From Paenibacillus sp. FSL K6-1330 (lineage in GTDB: Bacteria > Bacillota > Bacilli > Paenibacillales > Paenibacillaceae): a DNA stretch of 64,000 nt. The notes beneath the pieces were generated by a model. That model did not search any database. It was not told where the DNA came from and saw only the letters and a program-made list of their open reading frames with translations. The translations under genes were made by a program, and so were the position numbers. Shown in pieces: positions 17,144-24,352 of this stretch. The DNA lies in contig NZ_CP150269.1 in assembly GCF_037976825.1 (NCBI RefSeq), positions 7,295,501 through 7,359,500 of the forward strand, read 5' to 3'. The stretch's first letter is position 1. Each line of letters opens with the position of its first letter.

Positions 17144-17349
17144 AATAAGTGTTTCCTTTCTTGGAAAAAGATTAGCCAAACCGTTTCTGGGAGGAAGCGG
17201 TCAAGCAGGTTCCTGAAATACCGGTACTCTTCGATCACGCGCTCGAAACTACATAACCAGGGGAGCGGGCCGCCCTCGTTCGACAACTTGCCCATCGGAC
17301 CGTTCGCTTCGAGGAGCGCAAAGCGCACGGGCTCACGTGCGGCCCGCAT
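17140..17349 (-). CDS. Small ORF translationally coupled to the hydrolase
   Basis: 69 codons from an ATG preceded by AAGGGG, ending in TGA that overlaps the hydrolase ATG. The first half is GC-rich like the hydrolase, the second half is not. The peptide (MRAAREPVRFALLEANGPMG...) matches no family I know. It could be a leader peptide or the stump of a longer protein fused to native sequence. Confidence 0.4.
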   Translation of the reverse strand: MRAAREPVRFALLEANGPMGKLSNEGGPLPWLCSFERVIEEYRYFRNLLDRFLPETVWLIFFQERKHLL

Positions 17350-17399
17350 AGAAACATTCCCCTTTTTACTTCGATGTGCGACCTTTGCATATAGCCTCA

Positions 17400-17453
17400 G
17401 GTTGATGTATCAACCTCAACCAACGATAACACATTGTGGTTGACGCGTCAACC
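17400..17453. promoter_or_regulatory. Paired MarR operators
   Basis: Two perfect 16-bp palindromes, GGTTGATGTATCAACC (17400-17415) and GGTTGACGCGTCAACC (17438-17453), share GGTTGA/TCAACC arms and are spaced 38 bp centre to centre. They lie between the divergent hydrolase and marR genes, the second ending 16 bp before the marR ATG. They are the obvious binding sites for this MarR protein, repressing both directions. Confidence 0.85.
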
Positions 17454-17469
17454 ATGCTATTATGTTCCT

Positions 17470-17940
17470 ATGGATAAGAACGAACTAAACAAAGAGGAAA
17501 TGCGAATATGGCATATGTGGAAAGGCTCCTTTCAGAGCATCTTCGGTCGCGTAATAAAAGAGATGGCGGAGCACACAGGACTATCAGAGGGTGATTATGG
17601 GGTATTGGATCGGTTAGACCTTTTGGGGAACGGCAGCCTTCGCCAACAGGAATTGGCCGACTCGATGGATTGGGATAAGAGTCGATTATCACATCATCTG
17701 ACGCGGATGGAAAAACGCAGACTTGTGATGAGGAAACCATTAGACACTGATCGCGGTGTTCAAGTCGTCATCACTTCCGCTGGAAAATCGGCATTGGATG
17801 ATGCCCGTCCCATAGTCTCCAAGGCAATACGCAAACATTTCCTTGATCAATTAACGGATCAAGACATTGAGTCGATTACTAAGCTGGCGGAAAGGACGAA
17901 AACAGGGTCTTCAGCGTCTTGTGAAGCCCCGCCGACATGA
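17470..17940 (+). CDS. MarR-family transcriptional regulator
   Basis: About 156 aa with the winged-helix core of MarR: LSEGDYGVLDRLDLLGNGSL, helix ELADSMDWDKSRLSHHLTRM and the wing basic motif RRLVMRKPLDTDRGVQVVIT. MarR proteins repress divergent genes and release DNA on binding small aromatic ligands. The frame opens at 17434 within the operators, so ATG 17470 (MDKNEL) is the plausible start although it has no strong Shine-Dalgarno site. Together with the divergent GC-rich hydrolase it forms a self-contained detoxification-type module. Confidence 0.88.
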   Translation: MDKNELNKEEMRIWHMWKGSFQSIFGRVIKEMAEHTGLSEGDYGVLDRLDLLGNGSLRQQELADSMDWDKSRLSHHLTRMEKRRLVMRKPLDTDRGVQVVITSAGKSALDDARPIVSKAIRKHFLDQLTDQDIESITKLAERTKTGSSASCEAPPT

Positions 17941-17996
17941 CTGCGTTTTTGATGTTATTCATGAAGTGGATAAGTCGATCGGTACTCAATGAAAAG

Positions 17997-18024
17997 AACT
18001 CTCCAGGTTCGGAGGGTTTTTTTC
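17997..18024 (+). terminator. Terminator of marR
   Basis: A short stem CTCTCC/GGAGGG (imperfect) followed by a run of seven T. Confidence 0.65.
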
Positions 18025-18111
18025 ATTTTTATTCATACATTTCGCCCTTATCGACAGTTACTTTTTCACTTATTTTTATGTTCATTTTATTTATATTAAA
18101 TGTACATGTTT

Positions 18112-18147
18112 TAAGGCCATCCTTTGCGGGATGGCCCTATCTTTTAG
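18112..18147. terminator. Hairpin terminator
   Basis: GGCCATCC-TTTGC-GGGATGGCC forms an 8-9 bp stem followed by CTATCTTTTA. It lies close to the end of the acyl-CoA ligase remnant on the minus strand. Confidence 0.6.
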
Positions 18148-18176
18148 TCACGTTTAATTAAACTATTCCTTTAGCT

Positions 18177-18425
18177 TAGCTCTTCGGAATCAGATTGGAT
18201 AATTGCTTGCCTAGCTTCTTTTTGTCCACCTTATCCACGACCGTTCGAGGCAAAGTATCTAGGATGAACAGTTGAGTTGGCCATTTATGCCTTGCGAGAC
18301 TCGGTTCGCAAAACGCCTGCAGCTGTGCCAGGTCCAAGCTACCACCGTCCCGCAGAACAACTCAAGCGACGAGCTTCTCACCTTCGCAAGGAAGTGAGAG
18401 TCCGATCACCGCCGAATCACTAACT
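18177..18425 (-). pseudogene. AMP-dependent acyl-CoA synthetase/ligase, C-terminal remnant
   Basis: The minus strand, read in one frame, gives DSAVIGLSLPCEGEKLVA, an in-frame TGA, then VVLRDGG, FCEPSLARHKWPTQLFILDT and LPRTVVDKVDKKKLGKQL before TAA. This is the mobile C-terminal domain of ANL adenylating enzymes, including the L-P-R-T-x-x-D-K-V-D-K-x-x-L ending that carries the catalytic lysine region. The adenylate-forming main domain is missing and the fragment is interrupted by a stop, so it is a dead remnant. Confidence 0.8.
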
Positions 18426-19097
18426 ATCATTATTCAGGTGTTAAAACTTGGATTAATAAGAGAATACCACTTATTATGAATAATTGGGCATTAATCTCTC
18501 CAATAAAATGCATCAATCCAACTAATACATTATCCTTCTACCAGGAGATCAATTGCCACCTATGGTGAGCTAATCCAGCACGCCCGGCAGGCTCTGTTCG
18601 TGTTGAATGCCTTGAATACGATGCCTCATTTTGTTTTCAACGCCGCAAAAAATGCGTTTGTTTTAAAATTTTCCTTGTTCAATAATCCTTATCCTGATAT
18701 TATGAAATAGCGTGATTTTTGGAAAGCGAATATTCAATATTTATTTAGGATCTTTCCAAGCAGATAATCTTTGACCACTTCCATTTAAGAAGTTAAGGCC
18801 ATACGGACAGCCGGGTCAAATGCCGATTGGCAACTTTCGTTGCCTTATTGATTGAGTTAAAAGCTCAAATTTTATAAGTTGGTTACTTTACAACCAGTGC
18901 ATATGCACACAACTTGTGAAACGGTCAATAAGAGTGGTAAAAGTAATTATTTGCTATATAGACTCTGATCCTAACATGATATATTCGAATATTAAGCGCC
19001 TTTCCATAAAACGTTGAGTTTTCTGGCTGACTGACGAGCAACGCAAGAGGTTTGTCAGGTCATTCTTATTGGGACTATCTTATTATTTGACTATATC
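18426..19097. other. Gene-free stretch before the carboxynorspermidine operon
   Basis: No open frame of note. It contains the palindrome TGCATATGCA (18899-18908) and a possible hairpin CTGACGAGC...TTTGTCAG near 19030-19057. The last part is probably the 5' leader of the operon. Confidence 0.45.
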
Positions 19098-19142
19098 AAA
19101 GCAAGTGTGATGCGCATGGTGCGTGTTTCGCTTGCTTTTTTG
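19098..19142 (+). terminator. Leader terminator-like hairpin upstream of the carboxynorspermidine operon
   Basis: AAGCAAG with an interrupted stem through GCGC-ATG-GTGCG and CTTGCTT, followed by TTTTTTG. It ends about 50 bp before the first start codon, on the coding strand. It could end an upstream transcript or act as an attenuator of the operon. Confidence 0.6.
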
Positions 19143-19189
19143 TTGCCGTTTTACATTAAAAAAATTCATTTGAGATAGGAGATCGAAGA

Positions 19190-20428
19190 ATGGGAAAAGC
19201 ACTAATCATTGGCGCCGGCGGCGTAGCATCTGTAGCCATTCATAAATGCGTTCAAAACAGCGAGGTTTTCGAAGAAATCTGTATCGCCAGCCGTACGAAA
19301 TCCAAATGCGATGAGCTGAAAGCAAAATTGGAGGGTGGCAAAACCAAAATTACGACCGCACAGGTCGATGCAAACAACGTAGATGAGCTGATCGCTCTGA
19401 TAAACGAAGTCAAACCGGATATCGTCATGAACCTGGCTCTGCCTTACCAAGATTTGACGATCATGGATGCTTGCCTGGCCACCAAAACGCACTATATGGA
19501 TACGGCAAACTATGAGCCGGAAGATACGGCGAAATTCGAATACAAATGGCAATGGGATTACCGCGAACGCTTTGAAAAAGCAGGAATCACAGCTCTTTTG
19601 GGCAGCGGATTCGATCCAGGCGTAACTGGCGTATTCTCCGCTTATGCGCTGAAACACTATTTTGACGAAATCGAGTATATCGACATTCTGGATTGCAACG
19701 GCGGGGATCACGGCTATCCTTTCGCAACCAACTTCAACCCTGAAATCAACATCCGTGAAGTGTCCGCTAACGGACGCTATTGGGAAAACGGGAAATGGAT
19801 CGAAACGAAGCCGATGGAAATTAAGCGTGAATATAACTTCGCTGAAGTCGGCCAGAAGGATATGTATCTGCTCTACCATGAAGAGCTTGAATCCCTTGCG
19901 CAAAACATGCCTGGACTGAAACGCATCCGTTTCTTCATGACTTTCGGTCAAAGCTATCTCATGCACTTAAAGGCGCTTGAGAACGTAGGAATGACTTCCA
20001 TCGAACCGATCGAATACGAAGGAAAACAAATCATTCCGCTTCAATTCCTGAAAGCCGTACTCCCGGACCCGGCTTCCCTGGGACCTCGGACAGTGGGCAA
20101 GACGAACATCGGCTGTATCTTTAAAGGAAAAAAAGACGGCCAAGACAAGACGTACTACGTCTACAATGTTTGCGACCATCAAGAGTGCTATAAAGAAGTG
20201 GGCTCCCAAGCCATCTCCTATACAACTGGCGTGCCTGCCATGATCGGCGCGGCGATGGTCATGACGGGCAAATGGAATAAACCGGGCGTATTCAATATCG
20301 AAGAGTTCGATCCGGATCCATTCATGGAAGAGCTGAACAAATGGGGACTTCCATGGGTAGAAGACTTCAACCCGGTGCTTGTTGACGCATTGCCTGAAGA
20401 AGCGAAACAGCCGGAGCTCGTTCGCTAA
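19190..20428 (+). CDS. Carboxynorspermidine/carboxyspermidine dehydrogenase (saccharopine dehydrogenase family)
   Basis: 412 aa with an N-terminal Rossmann motif (ALIIGAGGVASVAIHKCVQN), PDIVMNLALPYQ, and LLGSGFDPGVTGVFSAYA, which are typical of the bacterial saccharopine-dehydrogenase-like enzymes that join a diamine to aspartate semialdehyde and reduce the imine with NADPH. The AGGAGATC site precedes ATG 19190. The next gene, one base after the stop, is the matching decarboxylase, which sets this apart from lysine-pathway enzymes. Together they make norspermidine or spermidine without S-adenosylmethionine decarboxylase. Confidence 0.92.
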   Translation: MGKALIIGAGGVASVAIHKCVQNSEVFEEICIASRTKSKCDELKAKLEGGKTKITTAQVDANNVDELIALINEVKPDIVMNLALPYQDLTIMDACLATKTHYMDTANYEPEDTAKFEYKWQWDYRERFEKAGITALLGSGFDPGVTGVFSAYALKHYFDEIEYIDILDCNGGDHGYPFATNFNPEINIREVSANGRYWENGKWIETKPMEIKREYNFAEVGQKDMYLLYHEELESLAQNMPGLKRIRFFMTFGQSYLMHLKALENVGMTSIEPIEYEGKQIIPLQFLKAVLPDPASLGPRTVGKTNIGCIFKGKKDGQDKTYYVYNVCDHQECYKEVGSQAISYTTGVPAMIGAAMVMTGKWNKPGVFNIEEFDPDPFMEELNKWGLPWVEDFNPVLVDALPEEAKQPELVR

Positions 20429-20429
20429 T

Positions 20430-21557
20430 ATGCGATTCGAGGAATTACCGACACCCTGTTTTGTCGTCGATGAAGCACTCATCGAAAAAAACCTGAACAT
20501 TTTGAACGGCGTTATGCAGCGTACGGGAGCCAAGATTGTGCTGGCGCAAAAGGCTTTTTCCATGACCGCCATGTATCCCCTCATCGGACAATACTTAAGC
20601 GGCACGACTGCGAGCGGTTTATTCGAAGCGCGGCTGGGTCACGAGGAAATGGGTAAAGAAAATCACGTCTTTTCGCCTGCCTATCGTGAAGATGAAATCG
20701 ACGAAATTATTTCCATTTGCGACCATATTGTCTTCAATTCCTTCTCCCAGTTGGAAAAGTATAAAACGAAAGCTCTTGCTGCGGGTAGAAAAGTAGGCCT
20801 TCGCATCAATCCGGAATGTTCGACGCAAGAGGGACATGAAATCTATGACCCCTGTTCGCCGGGGTCCAGATTTGGCGTGAAACGAGAGGAATTCCGGCCG
20901 GAATTGCTCGAAGGCGTTTCAGGACTACACTTCCATACCCTGTGCCAACAGAACTCGGATGATTTGGAGACCACGCTGAATGCGGTCGAAGACAAGTTCG
21001 GGCAATGGCTGCCGCAGATGGAATGGATCAATTTCGGTGGCGGTCACCATATCACGAGAGACGACTATGATATCCCGAGACTCGAAGCTTGCATTAAGAG
21101 GATGCAGGAGAAATACGGTTTAGAAGTCTACCTCGAACCCGGAGAAGCCATCGCACTCAATGCGGGCTATATGGTCACCTCCGTGCTGGATATCCATCGA
21201 AACGGCATTGAGATCGCGATCGTAGACACGTCCGCTACTTGCCATATGCCCGATGTTCTGGAAATGCCTTATCGTCCGCCACTCGTCGATTCGGGCGAAG
21301 CCGGGGAGAAGCCATACACCTATCGGCTTGGTGGTCCGACCTGCCTGACGGGTGATGTCATCGGAGACTATTCCTTCGATCAGCCCCTTAAGAACGGTGA
21401 CAGATTAGTGTTTGAAGATATGGCGATCTACTCCATGGTCAAAACCAACACCTTCAACGGCATGCCGCTGCCGGCCATCGCCGTGCAGGAGAAAGACGGC
21501 AATTGCCGCGTCGTACGCGAGTTCGGCTATCAGGATTTTAAGATGAGACTAGCGTAA
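20430..21557 (+). CDS. nspC: Carboxynorspermidine decarboxylase
   Basis: 375 aa, a PLP-dependent decarboxylase of the alanine-racemase fold. The PLP lysine lies in KIVLAQKAFSM, with FHTLCQQNSDDLE, NFGGGHHITRDDYD and YLEPGEAIAL as further NspC signatures, and the late cysteine motif GPTCLTGDVIGDY. It removes the carboxyl group from carboxy(nor)spermidine to release the polyamine. The frame is open upstream inside the preceding gene, but ATG 20430 immediately after the dehydrogenase stop, preceded by GGAG in that gene's end, is the natural start. Length is normal. Confidence 0.93.
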   Translation: MRFEELPTPCFVVDEALIEKNLNILNGVMQRTGAKIVLAQKAFSMTAMYPLIGQYLSGTTASGLFEARLGHEEMGKENHVFSPAYREDEIDEIISICDHIVFNSFSQLEKYKTKALAAGRKVGLRINPECSTQEGHEIYDPCSPGSRFGVKREEFRPELLEGVSGLHFHTLCQQNSDDLETTLNAVEDKFGQWLPQMEWINFGGGHHITRDDYDIPRLEACIKRMQEKYGLEVYLEPGEAIALNAGYMVTSVLDIHRNGIEIAIVDTSATCHMPDVLEMPYRPPLVDSGEAGEKPYTYRLGGPTCLTGDVIGDYSFDQPLKNGDRLVFEDMAIYSMVKTNTFNGMPLPAIAVQEKDGNCRVVREFGYQDFKMRLA

Positions 21558-21565
21558 TGAATAAC

Positions 21566-21603
21566 CAAAGCCTTAGCCCTGCAATAAGGGTTAAGGCTTT
21601 TTG
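21566..21603 (+). terminator. Terminator of the carboxynorspermidine operon
   Basis: AAAGCCTTAGCCCT pairs with AGGGTTAAGGCTTT across a 6-nt loop, followed by TTTT. Confidence 0.88.
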
Positions 21604-21605
21604 GT

Positions 21606-22064
21606 CTAGTTCAGTTTAACAGGGCTATCGGCCAATTCCGCCAGCACCTTGCCAAGTCGGTCAAGCTGCTGTTTATTAGCTTCTATGCAGATGGGCTTAG
21701 CTTGTTCAAACTCCTCTTTTTTCTTAAAAAGTTGACGGAAGGTGACCCTGGTGCGGCCATCGAAGCCCTCGAAGGTAGCCGTTACCCGAAATTCATGAAC
21801 GTTTAGATGATCAATCACGACCCGCTCCGTCGGCACAATCTCAACAAAGACGTTATGGTTAGGATAATCCACGCCATCCGGTCCGTGCATGGTGAACTTC
21901 CACGTACCTCCCGGCCTCATATCGCATTCGTGAAACGTATTCGTGAAGCCTTGCGGCCCCCACCACTTTGCCAATAAACCAGGGGTCGTCCATGCCTGAA
22001 ATACAAGCTCCCGTGGGACATCGTACTCGCGCGAAGCAATAAGTTCATTCTCACCTATAGTCAT
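21606..22064 (-). CDS. SRPBCC (AHSA1-like) domain protein, second of pair
   Basis: 152 aa, START-like helix-grip fold of the Aha1/SRPBCC group: REYDVPRELVFQAWTTPGLL, AKWWGPQGFTN, GGTWKFTMHG and VTATFEGFDGRTRVTFRQ. Such proteins bind hydrophobic ligands; function here is unknown. It overlaps the previous SRPBCC gene by four bases and is the last gene of a MerR-led operon. Its last codons (ADSPVKLN-stop) are similar, at DNA level, to the right-hand flank of the cassette repeats at 15.9, 23.6 and 58.2 kb, which may mark the origin of that flank. Confidence 0.88.
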   Translation of the reverse strand: MTIGENELIASREYDVPRELVFQAWTTPGLLAKWWGPQGFTNTFHECDMRPGGTWKFTMHGPDGVDYPNHNVFVEIVPTERVVIDHLNVHEFRVTATFEGFDGRTRVTFRQLFKKKEEFEQAKPICIEANKQQLDRLGKVLAELADSPVKLN

Positions 22065-22510
22065 GTTCCTACCTCCCCTTCTACTACCTTGCCCAGTGTG
22101 TCCAACATGATGTTTGTACCGTGTTCTCGTATTTCTGGCGTATCATGTCCGTCAAAGAATGCACCTTGCTCTGTGAAAATCAAATTCGTACCGCCCTCCA
22201 CCTTGATAAGCTCGACCGTTGTGATCGACACGGAGAAGCGTACGCCGCCCGAATCCAGTGTGTACGTATAGACAATGCGCTGCTCTGGAACAAGCTCCTG
22301 GTAGCAGGCGTCGAAGGTAAAGATCGGCCCTTCGGGCGGCCCGCCGCTGCTGTACTCGCGCCCTCCAACCCGGAAATCAAAGATGTCTGGCTTCGAAAAC
22401 CACTTGGCTTTGGCAATCGGATCAGCCCATGCGTGATAAACCCTCTCCGGCGAAGCGGCATAAGTCCGCTCCACGACAAAGGTTCCATGCTTGACGAATC
22501 GTTCGTTCAT
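22061..22510 (-). CDS. SRPBCC (AHSA1-like) domain protein, first of pair
   Basis: 149 aa with the same fold as its downstream paralogue: VERTYAASPERVYHAWADPI, AKWFSKPDIFDFRVGG, FTFDACYQELVPEQRIVYTY and the long C-terminal helix (TPEIREHGTNIMLDTLGKVV). It starts four bases inside the MerR gene and ends four bases inside the next gene, so all three are coupled. MerR plus two SRPBCC proteins is a recurring accessory unit in Bacillales; the ligand is not known. Confidence 0.88.
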   Translation of the reverse strand: MNERFVKHGTFVVERTYAASPERVYHAWADPIAKAKWFSKPDIFDFRVGGREYSSGGPPEGPIFTFDACYQELVPEQRIVYTYTLDSGGVRFSVSITTVELIKVEGGTNLIFTEQGAFFDGHDTPEIREHGTNIMLDTLGKVVEGEVGT

Positions 22511-23013
22511 TGATTTTCCTCCTTATGTTCCGGATTTCCGCTCTCCTCGGCAAGAAAGTCTCCCAAAAGGTCCAAATGTCGCCCCCAACTGGTTTGCCGC
22601 TCAATGACCGGTTTCTCAAATCCGTTCTTCATCGCTTGCAGAAGGCTCGTGAAATCTTCAACCGTTAATTCAGATTTGCCCTGCATAAGCTTGGATACAT
22701 GTCTGAGCTGCTCCAATAGTTTCTGTTGCTGCTTGATCTGTTCTTGGATTTGATTTATCTGCAGGCCCACGATCTCAAGCGGACTGATCTGCCCGCCAGT
22801 TAAGGCCGACTTAATCTCCACGAGAGATAACCCCAGCTCCTTAAGCGATAATATCTGGTGTAATCGTGACAAGTCCAATTCATTGTAAAGCCTGTGGCCG
22901 GATTCCGTTTGTCCTGACGGAGAGAACAACCCGATTTGATCATAAAACCGCAAGGTTCGTACGGTAAGCCCCGTCAGCTTGGCAAGATCACCGACCTTCC
23001 AATGTCTCTTCAT
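22507..23013 (-). CDS. MerR-family transcriptional regulator
   Basis: 168 aa. The N-terminal MerR winged helix is complete (WKVGDLAKLTGLTVRTLRFY, DQIGLFSPSGQTESGHRLYN), followed by a long coiled coil (QINQIQEQIKQQQKLLEQL) for dimerisation and a C-terminal helical region typical of TipA-like members without a TipAS domain. GGAGATGG precedes the ATG. It leads an operon with two SRPBCC genes and has its own MerR-type promoter upstream, so it most likely activates its own operon on binding a ligand. Confidence 0.92.
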   Translation of the reverse strand: MKRHWKVGDLAKLTGLTVRTLRFYDQIGLFSPSGQTESGHRLYNELDLSRLHQILSLKELGLSLVEIKSALTGGQISPLEIVGLQINQIQEQIKQQQKLLEQLRHVSKLMQGKSELTVEDFTSLLQAMKNGFEKPVIERQTSWGRHLDLLGDFLAEESGNPEHKEENQ

Positions 23014-23057
23014 GAACCATCTCCACTCTTTGGCGCTAGCTATGTACCGGTAGCTCT

Positions 23058-23088
23058 ATTGTAAAACATTACGTTACGTAAGGTGCAA
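23058..23088 (-). promoter_or_regulatory. MerR-type promoter with 19-bp spacer
   Basis: On the minus strand -35 TTGCAC (23088-23083) and -10 TACAAT (23063-23058) are 19 bp apart, and the spacer holds the dyad TTACGT-A-ACGTAA. The over-long spacer with an internal palindrome is diagnostic of MerR-family activators, which untwist the DNA. Confidence 0.88.
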
Positions 23089-23194
23089 GCGAAATCGTGA
23101 CGCTCTCCCAGTATATTTTTTACGTCCTAATTATAAACACAAGCTATTAGTCCAATCTCATGGACACTACTACAAAGCTGCTTACCTTTTAAAA

Positions 23195-23248
23195 CCCGAT
23201 CCAGTGGCTATAATCAAGTTTACATAACATGCACAGAAGGCCACCGAA
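23195..23248 (+). repeat. Dispersed repeat R2, copy 1
   Basis: About 50 bp that recurs at 41884-41932 with a 5-bp indel and few changes; CTATAATCAAGTT and ACATGCACAGAAGGCCACCG are shared. It abuts repeat G. Confidence 0.8.
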
Positions 23249-23250
23249 AT

Positions 23251-23286
23251 AATTGTGGTACGGTTCCACCGTATCATCTATAACGC
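23251..23286. repeat. rlmH-end-like repeat G (palindromic variant)
   Basis: GTGGTACGGTTCC-ACCGTATCATCTATA is an imperfect inverted arrangement of two rlmH-end-like cores, similar in layout to the perfect palindrome at 51.8 kb. The minus-strand core reads GAA CCG TAC CAC AAT. Confidence 0.6.
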
Positions 23287-23398
23287 GAAATCGAAGAGCT
23301 TTATCGACCAATATAAATCACTTGCGAACATAAATAAAAATGAGCCCAGTATAATTACCGGACTCATTTCATATAAACTGCCTAATATATATGATGTC
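23287..23398 (+). repeat. Dispersed repeat R1, copy 1
   Basis: About 110 bp, close to 90% identical by eye to 26226-26336 and in the same orientation. It contains the terminator-like hairpin AAATGAGCCC...GGACTCATTT. Short open frames here have no coding character. Confidence 0.85.
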
Positions 23399-23442
23399 TG
23401 GCTTTTTAGAGTCACTTCACAGATGAAACAGCATTTATATCA

Positions 23443-23586
23443 TTAAGGCTTCGACACGGATACGAGAAGCTCGTTATCCCCAGAGATGACCGTCATTTCA
23501 GGCGGTAGGATTGGGTCTTTCACGAAGCGCGTATCTTCGATTTCCATCGCGCTGATGTCCAGCTCAACGGTAGATGGCACCAAATC
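23443..23586 (-). pseudogene. Ribosomal protein L25/Ctc, C-terminal fragment
   Basis: On the minus strand DLVPSTVELDISAMEIEDTR, FVKDPILPPEMTVIS and ELLVSVSKP-stop give the conserved C-terminal beta domain of L25/Ctc (normally about 200 aa). Only 47 codons remain. The upstream side is cut within 10 bp of repeat F, so the break lies at the cassette junction. Either the cassette brought the end of a foreign ctc gene or a local copy was destroyed. Confidence 0.75.
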
Positions 23587-23589
23587 TTA

Positions 23590-23646
23590 TATTTCGCACT
23601 ACTTATGATAAGGTTCAGCTTAACGGGGCAATCGGCGAAAAATTCA
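23590..23646 (-). repeat. rlmH-end repeat (cassette junction) F
   Basis: Minus-strand core GAA CCT TAT CAT AAG TAG (Glu-Pro-Tyr-His-Lys-stop), enclosed by TTTCGC (23592-23597) and GCGAAA (23635-23640) as an inverted repeat. The flank TTCAGCTTAACGGG is shared with the copy at 58.2 kb. Confidence 0.82.
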
Positions 23647-23729
23647 CCACGGAAATTAAACGCCAACCATCTTTATTTGTAATGATCCATAACCATGTTC
23701 GAAGGATCTTTATCACAAACGTATGCACT

Positions 23730-24218
23730 TTATACCAGCTCATCCGCGATCATTTTTGCCTTTTCCGCAAGCTCTCTCATATCATCGGCCGGAACAAGCT
23801 CGGCTAATTCGTAAGTCAGCGGATTACGGGAAAATTTGTACAATTCGTCCCGAAGCAGGTTCCTCTTTTCTTCGGAGGCATCTATATAAAGCTTGCACGG
23901 CTGCCTAGCCTCATCCAAATCATGCAAATCGACATAGCCTGATTTATAAGACTCCAACACGATGGCTGAAAGATCCATTAGAACTGAGCTGGCAATATCA
24001 AGTTCTGCTCGAAACGTGCCATTAGCATTTTTCATATCAAACCCAATACTTCCGCCGTTTACCAAGTCCCCCTCAGAAAGCAGAACATCGAAACCCAAGT
24101 CCTCTAAAATCTGATTGAGCGTCACATCCGTTGAGTCCAATTGTTCCAAATAGTCTATTAATGCCAGCGAATCATCTGAACCGCCAATTAAATCTCCCCA
24201 CCATTTGCTTATGTACAT
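23730..24218 (-). CDS. Hypothetical protein (acidic, ~162 aa)
   Basis: From ATG 24218 (GGGAGAA upstream) the product begins MYISKWWGDLIGGSDDSLAL and is acidic and soluble, with alternating strands and helices and a C-terminal helical part (DDMRELAEKAKMIADELV). The size, the W-W-G-D-x-I-G-G-S-D-D-S start and lack of a signal resemble small immunity-type or cytosolic proteins of Bacillales, but I cannot name the family. It is downstream of, and on the same strand as, the 557-aa gene, separated by about 135 bp. Confidence 0.7.
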   Translation of the reverse strand: MYISKWWGDLIGGSDDSLALIDYLEQLDSTDVTLNQILEDLGFDVLLSEGDLVNGGSIGFDMKNANGTFRAELDIASSVLMDLSAIVLESYKSGYVDLHDLDEARQPCKLYIDASEEKRNLLRDELYKFSRNPLTYELAELVPADDMRELAEKAKMIADELV

Positions 24219-24352
24219 GTTCTTCTCCCACTTTCTTTTAAGCATTGTAATTATCCAAATAAGATCGTTTCATTATATAAGGGGTCATTGGCTTTAACTA
24301 CGCTTAATCCCTCAAAATCATACTTATCAATGCCGCGTTCACCGAGCCATCA

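Noticed and set aside
17937..18161. 74-codon frame overlapping the end of marR
   Set aside because: It crosses two terminator hairpins and has no Shine-Dalgarno support or family likeness.
19190..20428. Lysine-pathway saccharopine dehydrogenase
   Set aside because: The next gene is clearly a carboxynorspermidine decarboxylase, coupled by one base, which assigns the pair to polyamine synthesis.
23255..23446. 63-codon frame over repeats G and R1
   Set aside because: The stretch is a repeat that recurs at 26.2 kb with frame-breaking changes.
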